NCBI RefSeq assembly: GCF_011008905.1
Contig: NZ_JAAIVI010000017.1
Location: forward strand, 806,001-870,000
Source of the DNA: Wenzhouxiangella sp. XN201
GTDB lineage: Bacteria; Pseudomonadota; Gammaproteobacteria; Xanthomonadales; Wenzhouxiangellaceae
Direction: 5' to 3'
Length of the DNA: 64,000 nucleotides
Shown: one piece after another, positions 16,950 through 25,173 of the stretch
Position numbering within the stretch: the stretch's first letter is position 1
Layout: each line of letters begins with the position of its first letter
Program-made: the position numbers and the translations under genes
The notes under the pieces: generated by a model
What the model was told of the DNA's origin: nothing
Database searches by the model: none
Seen by the model: only the letters and a program-made list of their open reading frames with translations

Positions 16950-17624
16950 TCAGTCGTTTCCGGCCAGGCGGCTGGCCGGATCGACCAGTTCCAGGCGTCT
17001 GAGGGCAACGCCGGCCTGGGTTCGGTTACGCACTTCGAGCTTGTGGAGGATTTCGCTCATATGCGCCTTGACGGTACGTTCCTGGATGCCGAGCTCGTCG
17101 GCAATCTGCTTGTTGAGCCAGCCGTCGGCAACCAGCGAAAGCACACGGAACTGCTGCGGGGTGAGGCCGGCGATGCGCTCGGCCAGCAGCAGGTCTTCGT
17201 CGTTGGAATCGAGGTCGGCCACCGCGCGCTCGAGGTGCGGCGGCACCCATTCGCGACAGTCGAGCACGGCATCGAGGGCGGCGGTCATCTCGTTCAGGCC
17301 TGAGCTTTTGGGAATGAAGCCGGCCGCGCCGTGATCGATCACGCGCCGGATGACGCGTGGATCTTCGTTGGCCGAAACCACCACCACGGCCACGGCTGGA
17401 TGATTGCAGCGAATTGCGGCCAGGCCGGCCAGACCGTGACTGCCCGGCATGTGCAGGTCGAGCAAGACCAGGTCGATGGCCTCGTGCGTCTCAAGCAGGG
17501 CCGTGGTTTCGGGCAGATCGCGCGCCTCGAGGATGTCGACATCGTCCATGCAGGCGCTCAAGGCCTGAACCAGGGCGGTTCTGAACAGCGGGTGATCGTC
17601 GGCAATCAGGACGCGCGTGGCCAT
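16950..17624 (-). CDS. LuxR/NarL family response regulator
   Basis: A 224-residue two-domain regulator. The receiver domain starts RVLIADDHPLFRTAL with the acidic pair, the phospho-acceptor Asp is in DLVLLDLHMPG, and the signature Lys is in GFIPKSS. The C-terminal LuxR helix-turn-helix is GLTPQQFRVLSLVADGWLNKQIADELGIQ followed by RTVKAHMSEIL. No histidine kinase adjoins it. I start at the ATG at 17624. A TTG at 17663 would overlap the 3-hydroxybutyrate dehydrogenase gene. It lies 10 bases behind that gene and probably shares its transcript, hinting at control linked to hydroxybutyrate metabolism. Confidence 0.88.
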   Translation of the reverse strand: MATRVLIADDHPLFRTALVQALSACMDDVDILEARDLPETTALLETHEAIDLVLLDLHMPGSHGLAGLAAIRCNHPAVAVVVVSANEDPRVIRRVIDHGAAGFIPKSSGLNEMTAALDAVLDCREWVPPHLERAVADLDSNDEDLLLAERIAGLTPQQFRVLSLVADGWLNKQIADELGIQERTVKAHMSEILHKLEVRNRTQAGVALRRLELVDPASRLAGND

Positions 17625-17634
17625 GGACAGGAGA

Positions 17635-18405
17635 CTACTGTACAGTCCAGCCGCCGTCGACAACGATGCACTGGCCGGTAATATTGCGGGCCGGCGGCGT
17701 CAGAAGGAAGGCGCAGATACCGGCCAGTTCCTCGAAGGAAATGAACACGCCCTTGGGCATCGGCTTGAGCATGATCTCGTCAACCACCCGGTCTTCCGAG
17801 ATGCCGTGGGTTTTCGCCTGGTCGGCAATCTGTTTCTCGACCAGTGGCGTTTTGACGTAGGTCGGGCAGATGGTGTTGACGGTGATGTCGGTATCGGCCG
17901 TTTCCAGCGCGAGCACCTTGGAAAAACCGGTCAGGCCGTGCTTGGCGGCGACGTAGGCGCTCTTGTACGGGCTGGCGACCAGGGAGTGAATCGAGCCGAT
18001 GTTGATGATTCTCCCGTAGCCTTGTTGACGCATACCCGGCAGCAGGGCGCGGGTGAGCCGGGCGGTGCCGGTGAGCATGACCTGGACCAGCTGATCCCAC
18101 TTGTCCATCGGGAAATCCTCCAGCCGGGCTACGTGCTGGAGGCCGGCATTGTTGACCAGTACGTCGACCGGGCGATCGAGTCCCGACGCCAGCCGCTCGA
18201 CATCGCTATCACGGCTTACGTCCAGGGCATGACCTTCCGCGCTGCCGCCGGCATTCACGATTCCTTCGACCACGGCATCGACCGATTCGGCGTTCAGGTC
18301 CGTGACGAGAATGTGGTGACCGGCGGCGGCCAGTTCGGTGGCAATGCCGGCGCCGATGCCGCTGCCGGCACCGGTGATCAGAATACGCTGCACTCGATCG
18401 TTCAT
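17635..18405 (-). CDS. bdhA: 3-hydroxybutyrate dehydrogenase (short-chain dehydrogenase)
   Basis: A 256-residue NAD-dependent SDR that oxidises 3-hydroxybutyrate to acetoacetate. It has the cofactor loop TGAGSGIGAGIA, NNAGLQHVARLEDFP (the NNAG motif with the Q-H that marks 3HB dehydrogenases), SAYVAAKHGLTGF with the catalytic Tyr-Lys, CPTYVKTPLVEKQI, and the C-terminal VDGGWTVQ. The reading frame extends 44 codons upstream, but homology begins at the ATG at 18405. Divergent from it lies a 3HB-oligomer hydrolase whose product is its substrate. Confidence 0.9.
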   Translation of the reverse strand: MNDRVQRILITGAGSGIGAGIATELAAAGHHILVTDLNAESVDAVVEGIVNAGGSAEGHALDVSRDSDVERLASGLDRPVDVLVNNAGLQHVARLEDFPMDKWDQLVQVMLTGTARLTRALLPGMRQQGYGRIINIGSIHSLVASPYKSAYVAAKHGLTGFSKVLALETADTDITVNTICPTYVKTPLVEKQIADQAKTHGISEDRVVDEIMLKPMPKGVFISFEELAGICAFLLTPPARNITGQCIVVDGGWTVQ

Positions 18406-18560
18406 GCTCGGATTGATTCTCCTGACAAACCTGTCCGGCTTGGTTCTGGCAAAGCCTAGCAAACACCGGTCAAGCGCGAAGCTGTACCAAAGTCCATTGC
18501 CCGCGAATCCACACGCGCTGCTAAAGTGAATCCCCAATCAGGATACCGGGTGAAGTTTCG

Positions 18561-20357
18561 ATGATGTCTGCAAGATCCCTGTTCAGCCTTGCGATCGCAA
18601 GCCTCCTGGTCGCCTGCCAGCCCGCCGACAGGGGCTCCGAAGAGACCTCGCGCAGCGGACTCGATCTCACCATCCGTAGCACTGAGCACCGCGAAGGCGA
18701 TGATCTGCTGAGCGCTGGTCTGGGTTTGGACGGCCTGACCTCCGAAGCACCCCGGCCGGCCGATCCGGACGCCCCTGACGCTGCCGAGTTGCGCCGCCTG
18801 GCCATCTACAAGGCCTGGAACGGTATCTATTCGCTGACACCTGCCGGTGGTGTGGGCGGCCTGCTCGATGACCTTCCGACGATCCCGGGGCGCGAGTTTC
18901 AGGCTCTGGTAAAGGTCGAGGATGCCACGCATCCCATCCGCATCCTGGTGCAGCTTCCGGATGACTTCGACACCGAAAAGCCTTGCCTGGTGGTGGCGCC
19001 GGCATCGGGTTCGCGCGGCGTCTACGGCGCGATCGCGTTCGCCGGACCCTGGGCCCTGCCGGCCGGTTGTGCCGTGGCCTATACCGACAAGGGGGCCGGT
19101 ACCGATTTTTTCGACTATTCCGACAGCAGCGGTACCGGCCTGGACGGCCGCCGTGTGCATGCTGATGAGGGCGCGCTGGCGTTTCGGCCCGAGGCCGCGC
19201 CGGAATCCGATGCGGGTTCTGAAGTCATTGCCTTGCCTCACGTTCACTCCGGTGACAACCCGGAAGCCGACTGGGGCCATCACGTTCTGCGGGCGGCCAA
19301 GTTGGGCCTGCAAATCCTGTCGATGGAGCTGACCGAGCAGATCAATCCGGACAACACCCGGATCATTGCCGCTGGCCTGTCCAATGGCGGTGGTGCGGTA
19401 CTGCGCGCGGCCGAGCTCGATGATCAGGGCCTGCTCGACGCGGTCGTGGCCGTGGCGCCCAACATCACGGCGCCGGAGGCGACCCCGCTGTTCGATGCCG
19501 CGCTTGCAGGGGCGCTCTACCAGCCTTGCCTGCTGGCCGATCCCGAAGCCGTTGCCGACATGCCGCTGGGCAATCCGATGCTCGCCGCCCTGGGTGAAGT
19601 TCGCTGCGAGTCTCTGGTGCAGGCCGGACTGCTCGATGCGCCCGAAGCGTCCGCAGCGCGGGACCGGCTGGTCGAGGCCGGCTTCGATGCACCCGCCCTG
19701 GAACAGTCGGCGGTCAATGTGGCGCTGGATTTATGGCGCACTATTGCTGCCAGTTATGCCTCGGCGTACCTGCGACGCGGTGCTTTCGACATGCCTTGTG
19801 GCTATCGCTATTCTGCCGCTGATGCCAGTACCGCACAGCGCCAGTCCTGGTGGGCCACGCACTCGGGGATCGGTCCGGGAGAGGGCATCGTGCTCGACGA
19901 TGCCATGGCCGAAGGCCAGGACAGCACGCTGCCCGGGCTGCTGTGCCTGCATGAGCTGCGCATGGGCGAAGAGGCTGAAGCCGAGCGTCTCGACCAGGGC
20001 ATCGAGGCGACGCGTGCCACCGCGGAACTGCCCGACATTCCGGTGGTGGTGATCCACGGCCGTGACGACGGGCTCGTTCCCGTGGCGCTGAGCTCACGCC
20101 CCTACGTCGAGCTCTCGCGTGAGAACGGGGCGCGCCTGGCCTATTGGGAAGTGGCCGACGCTCAGCACTTCGACGTACTGCTGGCCGCACCTGGCGTGGC
20201 CGGGCGTTACGTGCCGCTGCTGCCCTATGGCTGGCATGCGCTCGACCATATCGGCGCGGTTCTCGATGGCCGCCAGGCGCTCGGTGAGGACCGTCGAATC
20301 GATCCCGATCCGGCCCGGGCCGGCCAGCCTCTACGCGAAGCCGACCTCGGTCTGTAA
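18561..20357 (+). CDS. D-(-)-3-hydroxybutyrate oligomer hydrolase, lipoprotein
   Basis: A 598-residue secreted hydrolase that cuts 3-hydroxybutyrate oligomers left by PHB depolymerase into monomers. The signal peptide ends in a lipobox (LLVACQP), so the enzyme is probably membrane-anchored in the periplasm or on the outer membrane. The family signature includes LPDDFDTEKPCLVVAPASGS, CAVAYTDKGAGTDFFD, and the nucleophile elbow GLSNGGG (Ser about 274). Near the C-terminus VIHGRDDGLVP and DAQHFDVL supply the likely Asp and His. It is divergent from bdhA, giving a two-step oligomer-to-acetoacetate route. Confidence 0.88.
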   Translation: MMSARSLFSLAIASLLVACQPADRGSEETSRSGLDLTIRSTEHREGDDLLSAGLGLDGLTSEAPRPADPDAPDAAELRRLAIYKAWNGIYSLTPAGGVGGLLDDLPTIPGREFQALVKVEDATHPIRILVQLPDDFDTEKPCLVVAPASGSRGVYGAIAFAGPWALPAGCAVAYTDKGAGTDFFDYSDSSGTGLDGRRVHADEGALAFRPEAAPESDAGSEVIALPHVHSGDNPEADWGHHVLRAAKLGLQILSMELTEQINPDNTRIIAAGLSNGGGAVLRAAELDDQGLLDAVVAVAPNITAPEATPLFDAALAGALYQPCLLADPEAVADMPLGNPMLAALGEVRCESLVQAGLLDAPEASAARDRLVEAGFDAPALEQSAVNVALDLWRTIAASYASAYLRRGAFDMPCGYRYSAADASTAQRQSWWATHSGIGPGEGIVLDDAMAEGQDSTLPGLLCLHELRMGEEAEAERLDQGIEATRATAELPDIPVVVIHGRDDGLVPVALSSRPYVELSRENGARLAYWEVADAQHFDVLLAAPGVAGRYVPLLPYGWHALDHIGAVLDGRQALGEDRRIDPDPARAGQPLREADLGL

Positions 20358-20377
20358 GTCGATGAGCTAGTGGCGGA

Positions 20378-20815
20378 TTAGCGGAGCACGCCGCGGCGCA
20401 ACATCGCGCGGTTATAAAAGACCAGGAAAATGCTGACCAACGCGATTACGCCCGAGAAAATCAAGCCGCCGGTGCCCATGATCTCGGCGCCATTGGACAG
20501 GACGAAGTTCTGGAATGACGTGATCACCATGGCGACCAGCGAAATCACGAACAAGTGCAGGGCCCAGCGCAGGCGAAGCAGCATGGACAGCGATCCGAGC
20601 ACGGCCGACCAGATGGCGATGGCCCAACAGGCCACGGCCCAAGTGGGGATGCCGTAGAAGAAGGCCAGCTGCTCTTCGGTAAAGGCAGACATGTAGGATT
20701 CAAGACGTAGCTGCGTTGCGACGTAATCGAAGGCGCCGACGGCATTCCACAGTACGGCAATCACGGCGACGATCCAGAAATGTACCGGCGGCCGAGAGGC
20801 GGGTGTATCGATCAT
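20378..20815 (-). CDS. Small membrane protein with four helices
   Basis: A 145-residue protein with four hydrophobic segments (about 12-30, 52-75, 81-100 and 112-135) separated by short charged loops. The first begins PPVHFWIVAVIAVLWNAVGAFDY. Similar 4-TM proteins are often labelled sugar transporter without evidence, so I assign no function. The ATG at 20815 follows GAGGGAACC. An in-frame upstream start would overlap the promoter of the divergent yihY-like gene. Its C-terminal tail is basic (NRAMLRRGVLR). Confidence 0.7.
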   Translation of the reverse strand: MIDTPASRPPVHFWIVAVIAVLWNAVGAFDYVATQLRLESYMSAFTEEQLAFFYGIPTWAVACWAIAIWSAVLGSLSMLLRLRWALHLFVISLVAMVITSFQNFVLSNGAEIMGTGGLIFSGVIALVSIFLVFYNRAMLRRGVLR

Positions 20816-20860
20816 GGCGGTTCCCTCTTCTATCGTTTTCGGCATTCTGCACCCGTCCGG

Positions 20861-20866
20861 TATCAT
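20861..20866 (+). promoter_or_regulatory. -10-like box placing a leaderless start for the yihY-like gene
   Basis: TATCAT ends six bases before the ATG at 20873, and no purine-rich ribosome site lies between. Transcription would begin at or next to the A of ATG. No clear -35 was recognised. Confidence 0.4.
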
Positions 20867-20872
20867 CACGCA

Positions 20873-21820
20873 ATGACGTCGAATCGATTAGCAAGCGCAG
20901 TCGGCTTCCTGCGCCGTTGGGGTGCCATTCTCAAAGCCGCCGGCAAAAACTGGCTCGATAGCCAAGCCTTTATCTATGCCGCGGCCCTGGCCTTCTTTAC
21001 AGTCTTTTCGATCGCGCCGGTGATGATCGTGATCGTCGCCGTAGTCGGGCTGTTTCTGGGGGAGGAAACCGCACGCATCGAACTGATGAGCCAGATCGAG
21101 GCCGTACTTGGCGCCCAGGCCACGGGCGTGGTCGAGACGGCCATCGAGAATTCCCAGATCGAGAGCGGCGGATTGTGGCCGACCGTGGCGGGTATCGCGG
21201 CCACGGCGGTGGGTGCAACGACGGTCTTCGCCCAGATGCAGAAATCGCTCAATCAGATCTGGGATGTGGCGCCGCGGCCGTCGCGCAACAGCATCTGGCT
21301 GTTTATCAAGACGCGCGTTCTCTCGCTGACCATCGTGCTGGCGATCGGCTTCGTCCTGCTCGTCTCGCTGCTGCTCAGTGTCCTGGTTCGCGCCGTGATG
21401 ACCCATGCCGAACAGTGGCTGCCGGTGCCGGGATGGACCATGATCGGTATCGAGATCCTGCTGTCCCTGGCCGTGGTGACGATGCTGTTCGCGGCGATCT
21501 TCCGAATCCTGCCGGATGTCGCGCTGCGCTGGTCCGAGGTGCTGGCCGGTGCCTTCGTCACGGCCTTGCTGTTCACGCTCGGACGGTCCCTGATCGCCTG
21601 GTACCTGGCGAACACGGCGGTGGCGTCGGCCTATGGTGCGGCCGGATCGCTCGTACTGCTGTTGCTCTGGGTTAACTACTCCTCGCTGATCCTGCTGTTC
21701 GGTGCTTCCATTTGCCGCTCGCGCCTGGAAGCCGATAACCGGCCGATCCGGCCGCGCAATACGGCCGTGCGAGTGCATCGCGAGTTGATCGAGGATTCAG
21801 GTCCGCAGAAAGGGCGTTGA
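20873..21820 (+). CDS. YihY/BrkB family inner-membrane protein
   Basis: A 315-residue polytopic protein. After the basic start, SQAFIYAAALAFFTVFSIAPV is the first conserved helix with the family AAxLAFFT pattern. Later come a QMQKSLNQIWDV segment, several long hydrophobic helices, and the typical FTLGRSLIAWYLAN and SLVLLLLWVNYSSLILLFGA near the end. The family includes BrkB and YihY; no transport or enzymatic activity is firmly established. The start is chosen at 20873, where a -10-like TATCAT lies just upstream. It runs directly into the CYTH gene, separated by 5 bases. Confidence 0.85.
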   Translation: MTSNRLASAVGFLRRWGAILKAAGKNWLDSQAFIYAAALAFFTVFSIAPVMIVIVAVVGLFLGEETARIELMSQIEAVLGAQATGVVETAIENSQIESGGLWPTVAGIAATAVGATTVFAQMQKSLNQIWDVAPRPSRNSIWLFIKTRVLSLTIVLAIGFVLLVSLLLSVLVRAVMTHAEQWLPVPGWTMIGIEILLSLAVVTMLFAAIFRILPDVALRWSEVLAGAFVTALLFTLGRSLIAWYLANTAVASAYGAAGSLVLLLLWVNYSSLILLFGASICRSRLEADNRPIRPRNTAVRVHRELIEDSGPQKGR

Positions 21821-21825
21821 CCACC

Positions 21826-22362
21826 ATGGCAAGAAATATCGAAATCAAGGCCCGCGTAGGCGATCCGGATGCGACGGCCAGGCGTGCTGCAAGCGTGGCC
21901 GAGGAAGGCCCCTGGACCATCGAGCAGGACGATACCTTCTTCGGCTGCCGGGACGGCCGTCTCAAGTTGCGCGATTTCGGCAACGGCAACGGCGAGCTGA
22001 TCTTCTACCGTCGAGCTGACCAGGCCGGGCCGGGCCAGTCCGAATATCGCATCACGCCGACCGAAGACCCCGAGGGCCTGCGCGCTGTGCTGACGGATGC
22101 ACTTGGCGTCACCGGACGGGTTTGCAAGCAACGCAAGCTCTACCTCGCGGGCCGAACGCGGATTCACCTTGACCATGTCGAGGGCCTGGGCGACTTTCTG
22201 GAGCTCGAAGTCGTGCTTTCCGACAGGGAGTCTTCCGCTATTGGCGAGTCCGAGGCGCGGTTCCTGATGGAGCGACTGCACATTGCCGAAGCGGACCTGG
22301 TTGAAGTGGCCTATGTCGACCTGATTGAGGAGTCCCGGGCATCGTCGGACGATCCGGATTGA
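21826..22362 (+). CDS. CYTH domain protein (class IV adenylate cyclase / triphosphatase-like)
   Basis: A 178-residue CYTH-fold protein. The tunnel-forming signature EIKARV stands at the N-terminus (ARNIEIKARVGDP), followed by LKLRDF, ELIFYRR, a KQRKLYL strand and FLELEVVL. The fold binds triphosphates with divalent metal, and members are CyaB-type adenylate cyclases, thiamine-triphosphatases or inorganic triphosphatases. Which applies here cannot be told from sequence. An in-frame TTG at 21817 overlaps the previous stop, but the ATG at 21826 fits the family better. Probably co-transcribed with the yihY-like gene. Confidence 0.82.
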   Translation: MARNIEIKARVGDPDATARRAASVAEEGPWTIEQDDTFFGCRDGRLKLRDFGNGNGELIFYRRADQAGPGQSEYRITPTEDPEGLRAVLTDALGVTGRVCKQRKLYLAGRTRIHLDHVEGLGDFLELEVVLSDRESSAIGESEARFLMERLHIAEADLVEVAYVDLIEESRASSDDPD

Positions 22363-22368
22363 TCCGGA

Positions 22369-23406
22369 TCATGCAATCAGCACGTTGCGCCAGCCTTGCG
22401 TGAGCTTTCGACTCGTCCAGCGACTCACGTCGGGCGCGTCGATCCGTGTGTCGGCCAGAACGTCGCGCAACCTGGAGACAAGTCCTTCGACGTCATCGGC
22501 CGGGTAGCGAAAGGGCTCGGGGTACTGCTCCGGATAACACAGCGCATCCGGCACGACCGGGATCGCGCCGGCGCTGACGGCTTCGAGCATGGACAGCCCC
22601 TGGAACTCGTGAACGGCGGTACTGACCACGATACCGGCACCGCCGAGCAGGGTGCGATAGTCCGCTCGCGGCAGCAGGCCGTCGGCAATGATGCGCTCGC
22701 CCAGATTTTGCCGGAGGCGTGACAGGGCAGTCGGTGTTTTGCGCGGGCGTTTGCCCAGCAGGGCAAGGCGGAAATCGACCCCCTCTTCGGCCAGGCGGCA
22801 CACAGCCTCGGCAAACAACTCGGGTCGCTTGTCATACTCCCAGCGGTGATTCCATACAATCAGTCGCCGATCGCGGTTTTCGGCCGCCGGCACGGGTTCG
22901 ATCGGCACCGGCAGGACGCGGCATTTCGGTGCCAGCCTGTCGCCGAGGTCGCGAGGTGCGCGATCGGGCATCTGGTCAGCGAACCGGTCGGCACCTTCCA
23001 GGAAGGTCTGCCGGTTGTAGTCGGAATTGAACAACAACTCGTCAGCCGCCAGGGCGCCGTAGATCTGCACGATGGCGTGCTCGATGCTCCTGACCTGGTT
23101 GTGGCTGACCGGGTAGGCCAGCTGGTTTTCGTGAAAGTAGTAAATCGTCGGCACCGCGGCCAGCTGTGGATGAATACCGCGCAGGGTGGCCAGGTCGACC
23201 ATCGAAGTGGCCAGCACGCGATCCGGTGCCTGGGCGGGAATATCGTCGAGCCAGCTCAAGGGGTTGCCGCGGATGCGCCAGGCGAAGTGTCGGCCCGGCA
23301 GTTCGCGCACCGTCCACTCGATGCCCTCGACATGATTCTGCAGCCAGTCTGCCCAGGCGGCGTGGCTGTCGGAGCGGTAGGCGGACAGGAGCAGAATGCG
23401 GGTCAT
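22369..23406 (-). CDS. DUF3524 glycosyltransferase, tRNA-queuosine mannosyltransferase-like
   Basis: A 345-residue GT-B protein. The N-terminal half matches DUF3524: ILLLSAYRSDSHAAWADWL, then LPGRHFAWRIRGNPLSW, ATSMVDLATLRG and YYFHENQLAYPVSHNQ. The C-terminal half is a GT4 domain with WNHRWEYDKRPELF and an acidic donor site in VSTAVHEFQGLSMLEAV. The animal relative (GTDC1/QTMAN) mannosylates queuosine in tRNA-Asp. A tRNA role here is inferred from that family, and lipid or small-molecule glycosylation is possible. Convergent with the CYTH gene, with 6 bases between. Confidence 0.82.
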   Translation of the reverse strand: MTRILLLSAYRSDSHAAWADWLQNHVEGIEWTVRELPGRHFAWRIRGNPLSWLDDIPAQAPDRVLATSMVDLATLRGIHPQLAAVPTIYYFHENQLAYPVSHNQVRSIEHAIVQIYGALAADELLFNSDYNRQTFLEGADRFADQMPDRAPRDLGDRLAPKCRVLPVPIEPVPAAENRDRRLIVWNHRWEYDKRPELFAEAVCRLAEEGVDFRLALLGKRPRKTPTALSRLRQNLGERIIADGLLPRADYRTLLGGAGIVVSTAVHEFQGLSMLEAVSAGAIPVVPDALCYPEQYPEPFRYPADDVEGLVSRLRDVLADTRIDAPDVSRWTSRKLTQGWRNVLIA

Positions 23407-23438
23407 GGAAACGGGTTTCAGTTCGGCGGCTGAAGCCC

Positions 23439-25076
23439 TTAATCCTCGAAATGGACTTGGTTACCCGCGTCACCCGCGCGGGCGACCAGGTCGTTGTACT
23501 TAGCCTCGATCACGTCGCGCTTGATCTTGAGCGTGGGCGTGAGCAGGCCGTTATCGACCTCCCAGGTTTCGCTGACCACGATCAGGCTGGCAAGACGCTC
23601 GTGTGGTTCCAGATCGCGGTTCAGCCGGCCGAGGTCGGATTCGAGCTGCCGGGTCAACTGCGCCCGGTCATCGGGCGCATGATCGGCCAGCTGTACGAGC
23701 GCAACGGGTTGCGTCATGCCGCTGCCGAGAACGCAGGCCATCTCGATCCAGGAATTGCGCGCGAGCAGGCTTTCGATCGGCACCGGCGCGATGTATTTCC
23801 CCTTGGCCGTCTTGAACAACTCCTTGACCCGCCCGGTAATGGTCACCCAGCCGTTCTCGATAAAGGCGCGGTCCCCGGTGCGAAAGAAGCCGTCTTCGGT
23901 CATGCTTTCGGTGGTGAGCTCGTCGGCCTTGTAATAGCCGTCCATCAGGCAGGGGCAGCGAATCAGCAGTTCCTGCTCGTCGCTGACCTTCAGTTCGGCT
24001 TCGGGCAGGGCGCGACTGATGGTGCCGAAGCGCGGCTCGATGTCGAGCCCGATCTGTGTACCGTAGGCGAAAGTCTCGGTCATGCCCCAGCCTTCGCGAA
24101 TGGTCACGCCGACGCGGTCCCACCATTCCAGCAGTGAGACGGCCATCGGCGCACTGCCACTGGCGAACCAGCGCACCTGGTCGATGCCCAGCCGTTTTTT
24201 GATCTTGCGCTTGATCAGCGTTGATACGAGCGGAATACGCAGCAGTCGATCGAGCTTTTCCGGAGGTAGTTTTTCGAGCACGCCGAGCTGAAAACGCTTC
24301 CACAGGCGAGGCACGGACCCGAACAACGTAGGCCGGGCGTGGCACAGGTCTTCGGCGAAGGTGTCAATGGACTCGGCGAAATACAGTGAGGTCTCGGCGT
24401 AGAAGCTCGCTGCCTCGACGTAGGCGCGTTCGGTGCAGTGCGAAAGCGGCAGGTAGGAGAACACACGGTCGCCCGGCTCCACGCCCAGAGCGGTCGGCAG
24501 GGTGCGCCCGACGAAGGCGAAGTTCGAGAAGCTGTGCACGGCGCCCTTTGGCGTACCCGTGCTGCCGGAGGTGTAGAGCAGGGTGGCCAGATCCTCTTCG
24601 CCGCGCTTGCGGGGCTGGAAGTCTCCGGCGGGCTGCTCGATCAGCTCGTCCCAGGACCGGTCGCCCCCGGTGTCGGGATAGGGCATGGCGATGGTTGTCA
24701 CGCCTGCCGGCACACCGGCAAGGCGTTCGGCCGCCTGGTCGATCTTGCCGACAAAACAGGCACGGCAGCCGCTGTGCTCGAGAATCTGGCGGATGGTGTC
24801 GGCCTTGGCCGTGGGGTAGACCGGCACGCTGACCAGCCCGGCGAGAATGATGGCCATGTCGGCCAGCACCCAGTGGGCGCAGTTGCGCGAGATCAGGCCG
24901 ACCCGGTCACCCGGTTCCAGCCCCAGCCGCTCCAGCGCGGCGGCCATGCGGCGCGCCTCGTCGAAGGCCTCGGCCCAGGTCCAGGTGTGCCACTCGCGTT
25001 CGATGGGCTGTGACAGGTAACGCTGGTCAGGCGTCTGCTTCGCCCGATGCGCCAGTTGATCCTGAATACCGCGCAT
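23439..25076 (-). CDS. Long-chain acyl-CoA synthetase (AMP-dependent)
   Basis: A 545-residue ANL-superfamily ligase that activates fatty acids through acyl-AMP to acyl-CoA. The P-loop is LLYTSGSTGTPKGAVHS, and the adenine motif is in GWGMTETFAYG. DGFFRTGDRAFIENGWVTITGR is the hinge region, and the catalytic Lys lies in TPTLKIKRDVIEAKY near the C-terminus. The ATG at 25076 is preceded by GGGGAGGAG 5-13 bases upstream. Reading further up would add an unrelated 15 residues. It heads a minus-strand pair with the DUF3524 glycosyltransferase 32 bases on. Confidence 0.9.
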   Translation of the reverse strand: MRGIQDQLAHRAKQTPDQRYLSQPIEREWHTWTWAEAFDEARRMAAALERLGLEPGDRVGLISRNCAHWVLADMAIILAGLVSVPVYPTAKADTIRQILEHSGCRACFVGKIDQAAERLAGVPAGVTTIAMPYPDTGGDRSWDELIEQPAGDFQPRKRGEEDLATLLYTSGSTGTPKGAVHSFSNFAFVGRTLPTALGVEPGDRVFSYLPLSHCTERAYVEAASFYAETSLYFAESIDTFAEDLCHARPTLFGSVPRLWKRFQLGVLEKLPPEKLDRLLRIPLVSTLIKRKIKKRLGIDQVRWFASGSAPMAVSLLEWWDRVGVTIREGWGMTETFAYGTQIGLDIEPRFGTISRALPEAELKVSDEQELLIRCPCLMDGYYKADELTTESMTEDGFFRTGDRAFIENGWVTITGRVKELFKTAKGKYIAPVPIESLLARNSWIEMACVLGSGMTQPVALVQLADHAPDDRAQLTRQLESDLGRLNRDLEPHERLASLIVVSETWEVDNGLLTPTLKIKRDVIEAKYNDLVARAGDAGNQVHFED

Positions 25077-25160
25077 GCTGGCTCCTCCCCTCGTATTGTG
25101 CTGTGGACCGGAGTATAGCAACGGCCGTCAGAGGCGCCGTCGGTATCCATTGCGGACGCG

Positions 25161-25166
25161 TAAAAT
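25161..25166 (+). promoter_or_regulatory. -10-like box placing a leaderless start for rarA
   Basis: TAAAAT ends seven bases before the ATG at 25174, in the string TAAAATGGCGGGCATG. No Shine-Dalgarno precedes the ATG. A very similar string occurs before phrB. Confidence 0.45.
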
Positions 25167-25173
25167 GGCGGGC

